Position numbers and translations under genes: made by a program. From NCBI GenBank assembly GCA_900323505.1, contig OOIN01000003.1, forward strand, positions 682,001 to 746,000: a DNA stretch of 64,000 nt, written 5' to 3'. The notes below the pieces were generated by a model. It saw only the letters and a list, made by a program, of their open reading frames with translations. It was not told the DNA's origin and did not search any database. Shown piece after piece: positions 1 to 8,860 of this stretch. Each line of letters starts with the position of its first letter. The first letter of the stretch is position 1. Origin of the DNA: Ustilago trichophora (Eukaryota; Basidiomycota; Ustilaginomycetes; Ustilaginales; Ustilaginaceae).

Positions 1-242
1 ATGTAGCTTTGAGGTATGGAGGCGTTGTGGTGCGAAAATAGCATGTATCGAAGATTGAGCAGGGCAGAGAAGCCTGCAAATCCAAGAAGGAGTACGACGC
101 CGAGATTTGTGACTCTGGATCGTGCAGACAGACGGTCGTGGAGGGAGACACCGCCTGGTTGGCCAGTGCCGCCATTGAGGGCAAGAGAGATGCCCGACTT
201 GCGGGCGCCGGACAACAGTGAACCAGAGGGTTTTGGCAGCAT
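1..242 (-). CDS. N-terminal part of a probable type II membrane protein (runs off the window)
   Basis: Reading the minus strand from the ATG at 242 gives 80 uninterrupted codons to the window edge. The N-terminus is short, hydrophilic and Ser/Gly-rich. It is followed by Arg41/Arg43 and a hydrophobic segment at about residues 45-66 (VVLLLGFAGFSALL core), then an N-glycosylation sequon (NAS, residues 73-75). Positive residues before the segment and a sequon after it fit a signal anchor with a lumenal C-terminal domain, as in Golgi glycosyltransferases and glycosidases. That last point is inference, because the catalytic part lies outside the window. The reading frame is open with no stop, and the upstream side is a gene-free stretch as expected for a promoter. 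Family not identified. Confidence 0.6.
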   Translation of the reverse strand, partial: MLPKPSGSLLSGARKSGISLALNGGTGQPGGVSLHDRLSARSRVTNLGVVLLLGFAGFSALLNLRYMLFSHHNASIPQSY

Positions 243-1229
243 GGTTGCTGTGGGTATGTGGTTGGTGCAAGCGTCTTGCCTGAAGCGCTAGTCTTTAGTG
301 AGGTTGTTTCGACCTAACCTCGAGATAAGTTGCGTTGAGACTGCGATGGGCGAGGGGTGTTGCGAGTGTACCCGTGAGTGCAGTGATGGTAGCACTGAAT
401 GCGAAGTGGCCGGGCCTGAGCCTTGTGCTGAGCCAAGCTCTGTGCAGGCGCTTGTAAGAATGTGCAGCAAAGAGGATGATGGAGAGCAAGGTGGAAACCT
501 GTAACAGGTCTAGAAGGGTCGCGCAGCGTGTTGAAAGTCGACGGTAATGGTGAACCCCGCGCTGGTGCTAAAGATGAGAGATTCTGGGTGGCAGCAGCAG
601 CGTGTGATGTGAGACGCTCCGTTGGCACCAATTTCGAACACTCTAGATTTAAATTCGAAGCCAAGTCGCACCAACACAACAGCAGCGTGTGTTCGATTTC
701 GGCAAGCCATCTCCAAGTGAGCAAGCCAAAGACTCCATGTTCAGGCGATTTCAACCCAGACGCCCAACACACCGCACCAAAAACGCGAATCGGGCAGGCG
801 CAAGCTGAGCCGCAGGTCTTTTCGAAGCCAGATCGGACCAACGATACTTGTTGTTTTTCTCTGTCCCTCACCGGCTTCTCATAAGCGGTACTGTAGTTGT
901 TTGCTTTCGGTCTTTGCCAAAATGTTTATCGGTTGACTCGTCTAGAGTCGCTGGCTCTCCTGAATCGAATACGAGGATGACAGCTTGGCAATGAAAAAGC
1001 AGAGACCGATTTAAATTTATTTGCACAAAAGTGCGGCCCAGAAATCGGAAAAAAAAACATGCATTTGTAAGAGTGTCGCTGCTAACAACAGCTAACGAAC
1101 GCAACCTCCACACATGCACGGTTGCCTCAGTCAGCTCCGCCATGCTCATGTTGGACGTCGATTCGATCAACAGCGAACCCATCAACTAGCATCCCGCCCA
1201 CCACGACCACCAGCCAATACCACCACACA
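243..1229. other. Intergenic region, divergent promoters
   Basis: This stretch separates the minus-strand membrane protein from the plus-strand TFIIS-like gene. Several short open frames overlap here on both strands, but none has family features or consistent coding character. The part just before 1230 is C/A-rich and looks like a 5' leader. A TACTGTA motif lies near 890. Confidence 0.5.
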
Positions 1230-1833
1230 ATGTCAGACATCCGCTCGAAAAGCGCCACTTTTCTCGGCGACTCCATCGCGGCCGCGACAGGCGGGCAAGA
1301 CGCTAGCACCGCAGCCGCCCAGCTCGAAGAAGCCATCTTCCAAAAATTCGACCAGTCCACCTCCAACGATTACCGAGGCGAGATCAGAAACATCGGCTTG
1401 ACCATCAAGAAGGATAACCCACAGCTGGCCCAAGACCTGGTATCAGGGAATCTAGCACCGAATCAATTGGTCAACATGTCGTTCGATGTAAGTCTTGTTG
1501 CCTGGCTCACCATTGACTAGCAGAGCGTGCTGACCCTGTGGGAATTGTTGCCTCGGACAGGAAATGAAGACGGCAGAACAAGCCAAACAAGACGAAGAGC
1601 TGCGTCAACAAAACCTGGAAGCCTCGGTCGGCGTGGATGAGCTAGATCCCGAGCAAGGCACCATCGTCACTTCGGAGCAAGGAATCTCACGCATGCAAGA
1701 GGGTGATATGGAGACCTACGGTGAAGCAGGCGAAGCATCTCTCGGTGGTGGAGGCGAGGGCGAGTTCAAGGCGAGAGCTCAGCCCAAGGTCGGTGAAGCT
1801 ATGCGCGGGATTGAATTCGAGACTGGTGTCTAA
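1230..1833 (+). CDS. TFIIS central-domain protein without zinc ribbon
   Basis: Two exons, 1230-1487 and 1561-1833, with a 73-base intron (GTAAGT donor at 1488, ACAG acceptor ending 1560) encode 176 residues. Residues 1-112 or so match the TFIIS central domain: an initial D-I-R-S-K, L-E-x-A-I-x-x-K-F, Y-R-x-x-I-R, K-D-N-P-x-L, L-x-P-x-x-L-x-x-M and E-M, the last spanning the splice junction and supporting it. In full-length TFIIS this domain contacts RNA polymerase II, and the following zinc ribbon drives transcript cleavage. Here the rest is an acidic and Gly-rich tail with no cysteine, so there is no zinc ribbon, and no N-terminal LW domain either. Upstream in-frame sequence looks like leader and the next ATG inward is used. 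A regulatory or competing factor is possible, but function is inferred. It is convergent with the AC19 gene. Confidence 0.7.
1488..1560 (+). other. Spliceosomal intron in the TFIIS-like gene
   Basis: GTAAGT donor, CTGAC branch-like sequence near 1529 and CGGACAG acceptor. Removing it joins Asp86 to Glu-Met, the order seen in TFIIS domain II. A TAG at 1518-1520 stops the unspliced frame. Confidence 0.8.
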
Positions 1834-2067
1834 CTGCAACACCATCGCAACCCTCCAATGTACGGACATGAACACATAGAGAGAGTCTGTAATACTAGTA
1901 CATTGAACATGCGGTCCGCGTGCAGGAACAGTGTTCAAGGGATGCTGAGGTATAGGTACAAATACAGGTATATCAAATGCAAATGGAGGACGAGGGGCGG
2001 TAAAGATAGTGCAAGAGAGCAGATCAGGGAGCGAGCATGATAGAAAGACGCAAGAGTGTAGCAGTGT

Positions 2068-3120
2068 TCACATGGGACGACCAGCAGCAGCCTGAATAGC
2101 CTGCTTGCGAGTCTCTGCCTCCTTGGCCTGCTCTTCGGCTCGTCGTTTCTTGCCCTCTTCGGCCATCAAAGCCAGACGCTCGTGGTCCAGCTTGGGTTCG
2201 ACGTGGGTCTCAAAGTTGCCAGCGCTGAGGCTGCGGTCGTATGCTTCACCGATGGCAGCAAAGAGCTGGTCGAGGTTCTCGATGGCGTCACGGAGTGCGT
2301 CCAAGGCCGAGGCGTGATCTGCGAGCAGCAAGAAAGAGACAATGGTCAGCAGACTGGACTATCTAGCAAAGAACGAATGCAGACGATGATAACCATGCCA
2401 AGAGACTCTTGCGACTTGCGCCTGAATGTGGCTCAGTAGGAACGATTGTACAAGAATCTAAAAAAAAACTTCGTCAAGCTCCGAACAACCTGGCAGGCTG
2501 ATGGGCACATACGATCCCTTTTTCTCATCTCCGCCGGTGCAAGTCGGAAGTCCCAAGCAATGGTCTGTCTGTGGTAGGAAATCAACTTACCATACATCTG
2601 GATGCGGAGGTGGATCTTGTTCTCGGAAGGGTGAGGGTTGCTGTAACCGCAGAACTCGACTCGAGGGCTGGATGCGATGCAAGAGCAAGGAAGTATCAGA
2701 GGTCAGCACATCTGCAAAAACCGAGCTAGAATAGCGCGCGACAATCCTCCCAAGTCTGCTGTCTGTCTGTCGACAAAGGATGCCTCAGCAACGAAGAATT
2801 CCATTATTGTATTTCCCCCACCACTACTATGTACCGATGCGACTCGGCCAATTCGTGTAAAGCACAATGATTTTAAAGTATCATCTTTGTGATCCTTTGC
2901 CGAAGACGAGCAGAGACGGGTGGACTGGACGACTGTCTGTGATTCGAACTTACTCTTTCATGATGATGTATCGAAGGGAGTTGCCGAGCGTGTGGTCCTC
3001 CTCCTTGAGACAGAAGGTGACGGCCGAAAAGTCGGGTTCGTAGCCTGGGAGCAGGGTGAGCTTGTCGGCTATGGAAGCAGGGCCGTCGCCCATGACCTCT
3101 GCGAGGTTTGGGTTCGACAT
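2068..3120 (-). CDS. RPC19: RNA polymerases I and III subunit AC19
   Basis: Three minus-strand exons, 3120-2954, 2667-2591 and 2318-2068, give 164 residues. The protein has the Rpb11/AC19 fold signature: [16 protein letters not shown] at the first junction, then [25 protein letters not shown], split across exons, followed by a C-terminal helix ([16 protein letters not shown]) and a charged Lys/Glu tail. AC19 pairs with AC40 to form the assembly platform of polymerases I and III in the nucleus. Both introns have GTAAGT donors, and the phases (2, then 1) close the reading frame exactly at the conserved junctions D-P-R-V and M-Y-D-H. The start at 3120 is the first ATG before the conserved block. 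Yeast AC19 is 142 residues, so length is normal with a slightly long tail. Confidence 0.9.
2319..2590 (-). other. Intron 2 of the AC19 gene
   Basis: Donor GTAAGT (complement of 2590-2585) and acceptor CGCAG directly before 2318. At 272 bases it is long for this window. Removing it restores the codon Asp in M-Y-D-H. Confidence 0.8.
2668..2953 (-). other. Intron 1 of the AC19 gene
   Basis: Donor GTAAGT (complement of 2953-2948) and acceptor ATCCAG before 2667. It interrupts the strictly conserved block between I-I-M-K and P-R-V-E-F-C-G-Y. Confidence 0.8.
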
Positions 3121-4339
3121 CTTGCCTATGGGAGTATGCGAAGGAAAGAGGAAGGTTGTTAAGGAGGAAGGACGTGAGGAAGCACTTGAGCCTTTTCTTC
3201 TTCTGAGGTTGTTTGGCCTAAAATTTTCTGTGCGTGGAGCAACGCTGATTTCTTCTCAAAAACTGCTTTTGAGGCCAACCAGCGCTCGGTGCCGACTTGG
3301 TCAGTACTTTCGCACGATAAAAGTAATCCCCCGATTCGTCTCACGATTCCGAGATCGAAATTCGCATTTTTTTTTCCTTTCTTTTTTTTTCCTCGCCAAC
3401 GCGCGAGTTGTCTCGAAAAGGCTGGCACCAGAGCAGTGTAGCTGGGTTCGATCTGGACGAGCAGAACAAGGCAGATTTCAAGGCTGAGCAGCGCGCAATT
3501 GGTCGAATGGTGGGCAAAATGGCTGAGCGAGACGTGTCGTGATTTTAGAGGATTGAGGCGGATGAGCTGAGAGGCCAAAGAGATTATACTGTAGTGAGAA
3601 AGTAGGCAGAATGACAGTCAACGCCTTTCTCTCTTTCCCACACCCTCGCCCTCTCTCGTTTCCTTTGAGCCAAAGAGTCAGGTCGATACCGCGAACACTT
3701 TCAGAGAGCAGAGCAAAGCACGGCACAGCACAGCACAGAAGAGCACAGTACACCGCTTCACATACTCTCACACTCACATACACACACAAAACGAAAATCC
3801 CCATCCAACATCCGCTACCTTGCTCGACCCTAACCGCAACCGCAACTGCATCCACCTCTCAACGCCAGCGACAAACCAAACGATTCGCATCCCCAAATAT
3901 TCTTCTCGACCCGACTCGTCTCGACTCCACTGTTGGTCTCGTTAGTCGTCACCTTCAACGCCGTCGCGTGTCTCCGCAGGTGATTTCTCCATCATCACCT
4001 TGTGACGCCATCCTTGGTTGCGCCGCCCGTACCCTTTCTTCCCCCCATCATTCATCCTTCGGCGCGTGCTCACCGTCGCGTCTTCGATAACATCCATCCC
4101 CCACCGCGACCGACCACCGTCCCGATAGCAGCGATCCATCTCGACGTCGCTTCCTGATAGACGCAATTCTGGACACCGTCCGGCACGCTCCTTTTCTCTT
4201 TCCATCCTCCGGCGCCTTTCGTTGTCCGCCCCTGCGACACCTCTGATCAGCTCGGCACCGTATACACTTCGCGTCGGCGTCCATCCCGTCTAAAAGACAG
4301 CTGCTCGCAGATATCACTCAGCCCCCTACTTTCGCTACC
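3121..4339. other. Divergent promoter region and Snf2 leader
   Basis: This lies between the AC19 start and the Snf2 start. From about 3600 the plus strand becomes strongly pyrimidine- and CA-rich (CTCTCTTTCCC, CACACTCACATACACACAC), typical of fungal 5' leaders, and this continues to 4339. No coding sequence is convincing. Confidence 0.5.
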
Positions 4340-7300
4340 ATGTCGGCCATCGCCAACGGTGCCAGCAATGGCTCGCCAGCAAACGGTCAGCCACCTACGC
4401 TCAGCGCGCAAGCACAGCAAATGTTGACTGGTATGACTAAAGAGAGGCTACACAGCATGATTGCACGCATGCAACAGCTCAAGGCCAGCGGTGTCAACGA
4501 GTCCACCAGCCAGGAGTATGCCAACCTCGTCAACACGCTGAAAATGTTTCAGCAATACCAAGCCATGCGTCAACAACAGGCCGTTGCCATGCAGGCAAGA
4601 GCTGCACAACAACCATCCGCCGCTCGAGCTCCTTTCACTGCAGCACCAGCACCGTCCGCACCCTCGCCATCACAGCCCGCGAATGCATCGACGCCCACCG
4701 CAGATGCTTCCAATGGCGCCTCTTCTACCACCAACGGTGTCGTTGTCAAGACCGAAGAAGAGCTCGCACGTTCCTTGAGTCCTGCCAATTTTACGCCCGA
4801 TCAGCTCAATGCGCTCAAGACCCAGATCATTGCCTTCAAGCTCATCTCGCGCAACCAGCCGCTTCCATCTCATCTTCAGGAGGCCATCTTGGCCGCTGAC
4901 CGCGAGTCCGATGATACCAAAAAGGGCGAGCCGCTCATCTCTGCATCTCAGATCGCCGCTGCCGCCGTATCTTCGGCAAGTGCATCCGACGATGCAGCCA
5001 AGGCCAGCACCTCCAAGCAAGCCGTCGGCACATCCGAAAAGATTGCAGAGATCCCAAGACCACCAAGTCCAAAAGACGACCCAAGCAGTTCGGTCTACCC
5101 CTACAACGCCTACGTCCACCCCTTCTCGTACATCTCCAAGCCTCTTCTCGAGGATGACGACTATACAGCAACCAAGCAGCAACGTCTCTTGATACCCAGC
5201 CTCATGCCCGCCGGTTTGGAACCTAGACTCTTGCTCGAAGAGCGCGATCGTTTCGTTCAGGCTCGCATCCGTCAACGCATCCGAGAACTCGAGTCGTTCC
5301 CCGCCGACATGTCGCAGAACCCCACCATGGCCAGCCTCAAGGGTAAGGAGAACGCGCACGATCTTCCATCTCAGCTCCAAGGCAGCGGACTGCAGGGCGA
5401 CAATGCCAAGTTGAAGGCGCTCATCGAGCTCAAGTCGCTTCACCTCTTGGAAAAGCAGAAGCAGCTTCGCGAGCAGGTCGTCCAGAGTCTCAACCTCGCC
5501 ACCACCCTTGGCCTCGACCGCGTCGCTTTCCGACGTGTCAAGAAGCAGACGCTCCGCGATGCACGCATGACCGAGCAGCTCGAACGCAAGCAGCGTGTCG
5601 AGCGAGAGAAGCGCGCAAGGCAAAAGCATATCGACTACCTCAGCACCCTCTGCAATCACGGTCGCGATCTCGTTGCGGCGCATACCAAGGACCACGATCA
5701 AGCTCGCAGGTTCGGTCGTGCCATGCTCAAATTCCACGCCGACTCCGAAAGGGAAGAGCAGAAGCGTGTCGAGAGGATTGCCAAGGAACGTCTCAATGCG
5801 CTCAAGGCCGACGACGAAGAGGCCTATCTCAAGCTCATCGACACGGCCAAGGATACGCGTATCACCCACCTCTTGCGACAGACCGATGCCTACCTCGACA
5901 GCTTGGCACAGGCCGTTCAGGCCCAGCAGAACGACGATGTCCACGCCGAAGCCATCGCTGCCGAGCGTATCGTCGAAGACACCTCCAACCAGGAAGTCGG
6001 CGTCGCCGTCGATGAGACCATGTTCGGTGCGACTCGTCAGGACGACCCGAGCGAGGACCGTGGCAAGGTCGACTACTACTCGGTGGCCCACCGCATCACC
6101 GAGCGTATCACACAACAGCCTACCATTCTCTCTGGAGGTACGTTGAAGGAGTACCAGATGAAGGGTCTGCAATGGATGATCTCGCTATACAACAACAGGC
6201 TCAACGGTATCTTGGCCGACGAGATGGGTCTCGGTAAGACCATTCAGACCATTTCGCTCATCACGTATCTCATGGAGTTCAAGAAGCAGAACGGGCCTTT
6301 CCTCGTCATTGTGCCGCTCTCAACGCTCACCAACTGGGTCAACGAGTTCATCAAGTGGGCGCCCTCGGTCTCGACGCTCGTTTACAAGGGTACGCCCAAC
6401 GTGCGAAAGCAGCTCACCGGTCGTCTGCGCTCCATGAACTTCCAGGTGCTGTTGACCACGTACGAGTACATCATCAAGGACAAGCATCTGCTCGGAAAGA
6501 TCAAATGGGTCCACATGATCATCGACGAAGGTCATCGTATGAAGAATACGCAGTCCAAGTTGACCATTACGCTCACCCAGTTCTACACGAGCCGTTATCG
6601 ACTCTTGCTCACCGGTACGCCGCTGCAGAACAACCTGCCAGAGCTGTGGGCGTTGCTCAACTTCGTGCTGCCCAGGATCTTCAATTCGGTCAAGAGTTTC
6701 GACGAGTGGTTCAACACGCCCTTCACCAACACCGGAAACGAAGGTGGTATGATGCTCAACGAAGAAGAAGCGCTGCTCATCATCAAGCGTCTCCACAAGG
6801 TGCTTCGACCCTTCTTGCTGCGTCGTCTCAAGAAGGATGTGGCTTCCGAGCTTCCAGACAAGGTCGAGAAGGTAATCAAGTGCAAGATGAGCGCGCTCCA
6901 GCTCAAGCTGTACCAGCAGATGAAGAAGCACAAGATGATCCTGTCCGGCGAAGACAACAGCACCGCTGGCAAGAAGTCCAAGCCTCAGGGAATCCGAGGT
7001 CTGCAGAACGCCATCATGCAGCTGCGAAAGATCTGCAACCATCCTTACGTCTTCGAACAAGTCGAGTTGGCCATCAACCCTACCAAGGAGAACGGCCCAG
7101 ATCTGTACCGATCTGCGGGCAAATTCGAATTGCTGGACCGACTGCTACCCAAGCTGTTTGCCACCAAGCATCGTGTCCTCATCTTCTTCCAGATGACAGC
7201 CATCATGGACATTATGGAGGACTTTTTGAGGTACCGAGGCTTCAAGTATCTCCGTCTCGACGGTTCTACCAAGCCCGACGACCGTTCGCAGCTGCTCAAG

Positions 7301-8860
7301 CTCTTCAACGCGCCAGGATCCGAATACTTTGTCTTTATTCTCTCGACGCGAGCCGGTGGTCTTGGTCTCAACTTGCAGTCCGCCGATACCGTTATCATCT
7401 ACGACTCCGATTGGAACCCTCACCAGGATTTGCAGGCGCAGGATCGTGCGCATCGTATCGGTCAGAAGATGGAGGTGCGTATCCTGCGTCTTGTCACCGA
7501 AAAGTCGGTCGAAGAAACCATTCTGGCCCGAGCTCAGGACAAGCTCGAAATCGAAGGCAAGGTTATTCAGGCTGGTAAATTCGACAACCAGGCCACTGCC
7601 GACGAGCGAGAACTGCTGCTGCGAGCCATGTTGGAAGCCGACAACGACGACGAGGATGAGGACGATGGCGATTTCAACGATGATGAACTCAACCAGCTGC
7701 TTGCACGTGGCGAGCACGAGGTTCCCATCTTTGAGCAGATCGACAAGGAGCGCGCCCAGGCCGATGCCGAGTTCTGGAAGGCATTGGGCTACAAGGGCAA
7801 GCTGCCTGAGCGTCTCATGCAGGAGAGCGAGCTGCCGGCTGTCTATCAGCAGGACTTTGACGCCGACAACGTGCTCGCGGAGGTTGTCGAAGAGGAACCC
7901 ACGACGCGAAAGAGGAACGTTGTCCACTACGACGATGGATTGACCGAAGATCAGTTCTTGCGAGCTCTCGAGGATGATGATGTGGATCTCAACGACATTG
8001 TCGAGCGCAAGCGCGAGCGCATCGAGAAGCGCCGTGCCAAGGCAATGATGCAAGCCATGGATTCGACCGAGGGTACACCGGAAGCTGAGAGCGGCAGGCG
8101 CAAAAAGGGTGGCCGCGGTCGTGGCCTCGGCGGCGCCAGCGAGACACCCGAGCCCTCTCCTGGACCTTCTGCCCGAAAACGCAAGCGCTTTGGAGGCGCT
8201 TCGATGGATGGCTCGCCCGACTACGAGGAGAGTCCTTCGGCTGCTCGCATTGCGCAGCCCAAGCGTCGCAAGACGGGTGGCGAAGACGATGTGCGTGACC
8301 GCATCAAGTACGCGCTCAACCAATGCTACCGCGCCGTCGAGACCTGCCTGGAACCCGAGACGGGCCGCAAGCGATGCCTGCTCTTCCTCGATGTCCCCAA
8401 GAAGACGGATTATCCCGACTATCATGTGATCATCGAGAAGCCCATCGCGATGCGCCAGATCAAGCGCCGTATCGACAACCGCACGTTCCGCCGCGTCGAC
8501 ACGTGTCGCGACGAATTCCACCTGATGGTGCGCAACGCAAAGACGTACAATCAAGAAGGGTCGTGGGTGTACAATGATGCTGTGGAACTGCAGAAGGCAT
8601 TCGATACAACGTACGACATGCTTTGCCGACACAGTGGACTGCCCGGTTCCGAAAACGAGGGCGAGGTGCAACCTGGTGGAGGTGAAGGAGGGGACACGTC
8701 GGTGGGCGACACGCAGAATGAGGGTGACGACTATCACGAAGAAGGAGAAGAGGACGAGGAAGAGAAACCGGCACCTGCACCAAGAGGGATCAAGATCAAG
8801 CTTGGGAAGCGAAAACCCGTCAAGAAGGGCAAGCCGGCTGATTCTGAGGATGACGAGTAG
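4340..8860 (+). CDS. SNF2/STH1: Snf2/Sth1-type chromatin-remodelling ATPase
   Basis: A single exon of 1506 codons encodes the catalytic subunit of a SWI/SNF- or RSC-class remodeller, which moves nucleosomes using ATP. Domains in order: Gln/Ala-rich start; QLQ motif (about 151-185, FTPDQLNALKTQ); HSA domain with basic helices (about 405-500) that binds actin-related proteins; SNF2 ATPase with DEMGLGKT (about 626-633) and DEGH (about 728-731); helicase C with QAQDRAHRIGQ (about 1033-1043); SnAC region with an acidic patch (about 1075-1150); and a C-terminal bromodomain (about 1315-1425) with DYPDYH and the acetyl-lysine-binding Asn in NAKTYN. The tail is acidic, then basic. Length lies between yeast Sth1 (1359) and Snf2 (1703), so which of the two complexes it serves cannot be settled here. 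The ATG context is CTACCATGT. Confidence 0.95.
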   Translation: MSAIANGASNGSPANGQPPTLSAQAQQMLTGMTKERLHSMIARMQQLKASGVNESTSQEYANLVNTLKMFQQYQAMRQQQAVAMQARAAQQPSAARAPFTAAPAPSAPSPSQPANASTPTADASNGASSTTNGVVVKTEEELARSLSPANFTPDQLNALKTQIIAFKLISRNQPLPSHLQEAILAADRESDDTKKGEPLISASQIAAAAVSSASASDDAAKASTSKQAVGTSEKIAEIPRPPSPKDDPSSSVYPYNAYVHPFSYISKPLLEDDDYTATKQQRLLIPSLMPAGLEPRLLLEERDRFVQARIRQRIRELESFPADMSQNPTMASLKGKENAHDLPSQLQGSGLQGDNAKLKALIELKSLHLLEKQKQLREQVVQSLNLATTLGLDRVAFRRVKKQTLRDARMTEQLERKQRVEREKRARQKHIDYLSTLCNHGRDLVAAHTKDHDQARRFGRAMLKFHADSEREEQKRVERIAKERLNALKADDEEAYLKLIDTAKDTRITHLLRQTDAYLDSLAQAVQAQQNDDVHAEAIAAERIVEDTSNQEVGVAVDETMFGATRQDDPSEDRGKVDYYSVAHRITERITQQPTILSGGTLKEYQMKGLQWMISLYNNRLNGILADEMGLGKTIQTISLITYLMEFKKQNGPFLVIVPLSTLTNWVNEFIKWAPSVSTLVYKGTPNVRKQLTGRLRSMNFQVLLTTYEYIIKDKHLLGKIKWVHMIIDEGHRMKNTQSKLTITLTQFYTSRYRLLLTGTPLQNNLPELWALLNFVLPRIFNSVKSFDEWFNTPFTNTGNEGGMMLNEEEALLIIKRLHKVLRPFLLRRLKKDVASELPDKVEKVIKCKMSALQLKLYQQMKKHKMILSGEDNSTAGKKSKPQGIRGLQNAIMQLRKICNHPYVFEQVELAINPTKENGPDLYRSAGKFELLDRLLPKLFATKHRVLIFFQMTAIMDIMEDFLRYRGFKYLRLDGSTKPDDRSQLLKLFNAPGSEYFVFILSTRAGGLGLNLQSADTVIIYDSDWNPHQDLQAQDRAHRIGQKMEVRILRLVTEKSVEETILARAQDKLEIEGKVIQAGKFDNQATADERELLLRAMLEADNDDEDEDDGDFNDDELNQLLARGEHEVPIFEQIDKERAQADAEFWKALGYKGKLPERLMQESELPAVYQQDFDADNVLAEVVEEEPTTRKRNVVHYDDGLTEDQFLRALEDDDVDLNDIVERKRERIEKRRAKAMMQAMDSTEGTPEAESGRRKKGGRGRGLGGASETPEPSPGPSARKRKRFGGASMDGSPDYEESPSAARIAQPKRRKTGGEDDVRDRIKYALNQCYRAVETCLEPETGRKRCLLFLDVPKKTDYPDYHVIIEKPIAMRQIKRRIDNRTFRRVDTCRDEFHLMVRNAKTYNQEGSWVYNDAVELQKAFDTTYDMLCRHSGLPGSENEGEVQPGGGEGGDTSVGDTQNEGDDYHEEGEEDEEEKPAPAPRGIKIKLGKRKPVKKGKPADSEDDE

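Noticed and set aside
16..291. Plus-strand frame of 91 codons at the window start
   Set aside because: It overlaps the minus-strand frame that encodes a clean signal anchor with a following glycosylation sequon; the plus frame has no features.
4670..8737. Long antisense frames (500 and 530 codons) within the Snf2 gene
   Set aside because: The sense strand carries a full, conserved remodeller with all domains. The antisense products are Leu/Val-rich shadows with no motif.
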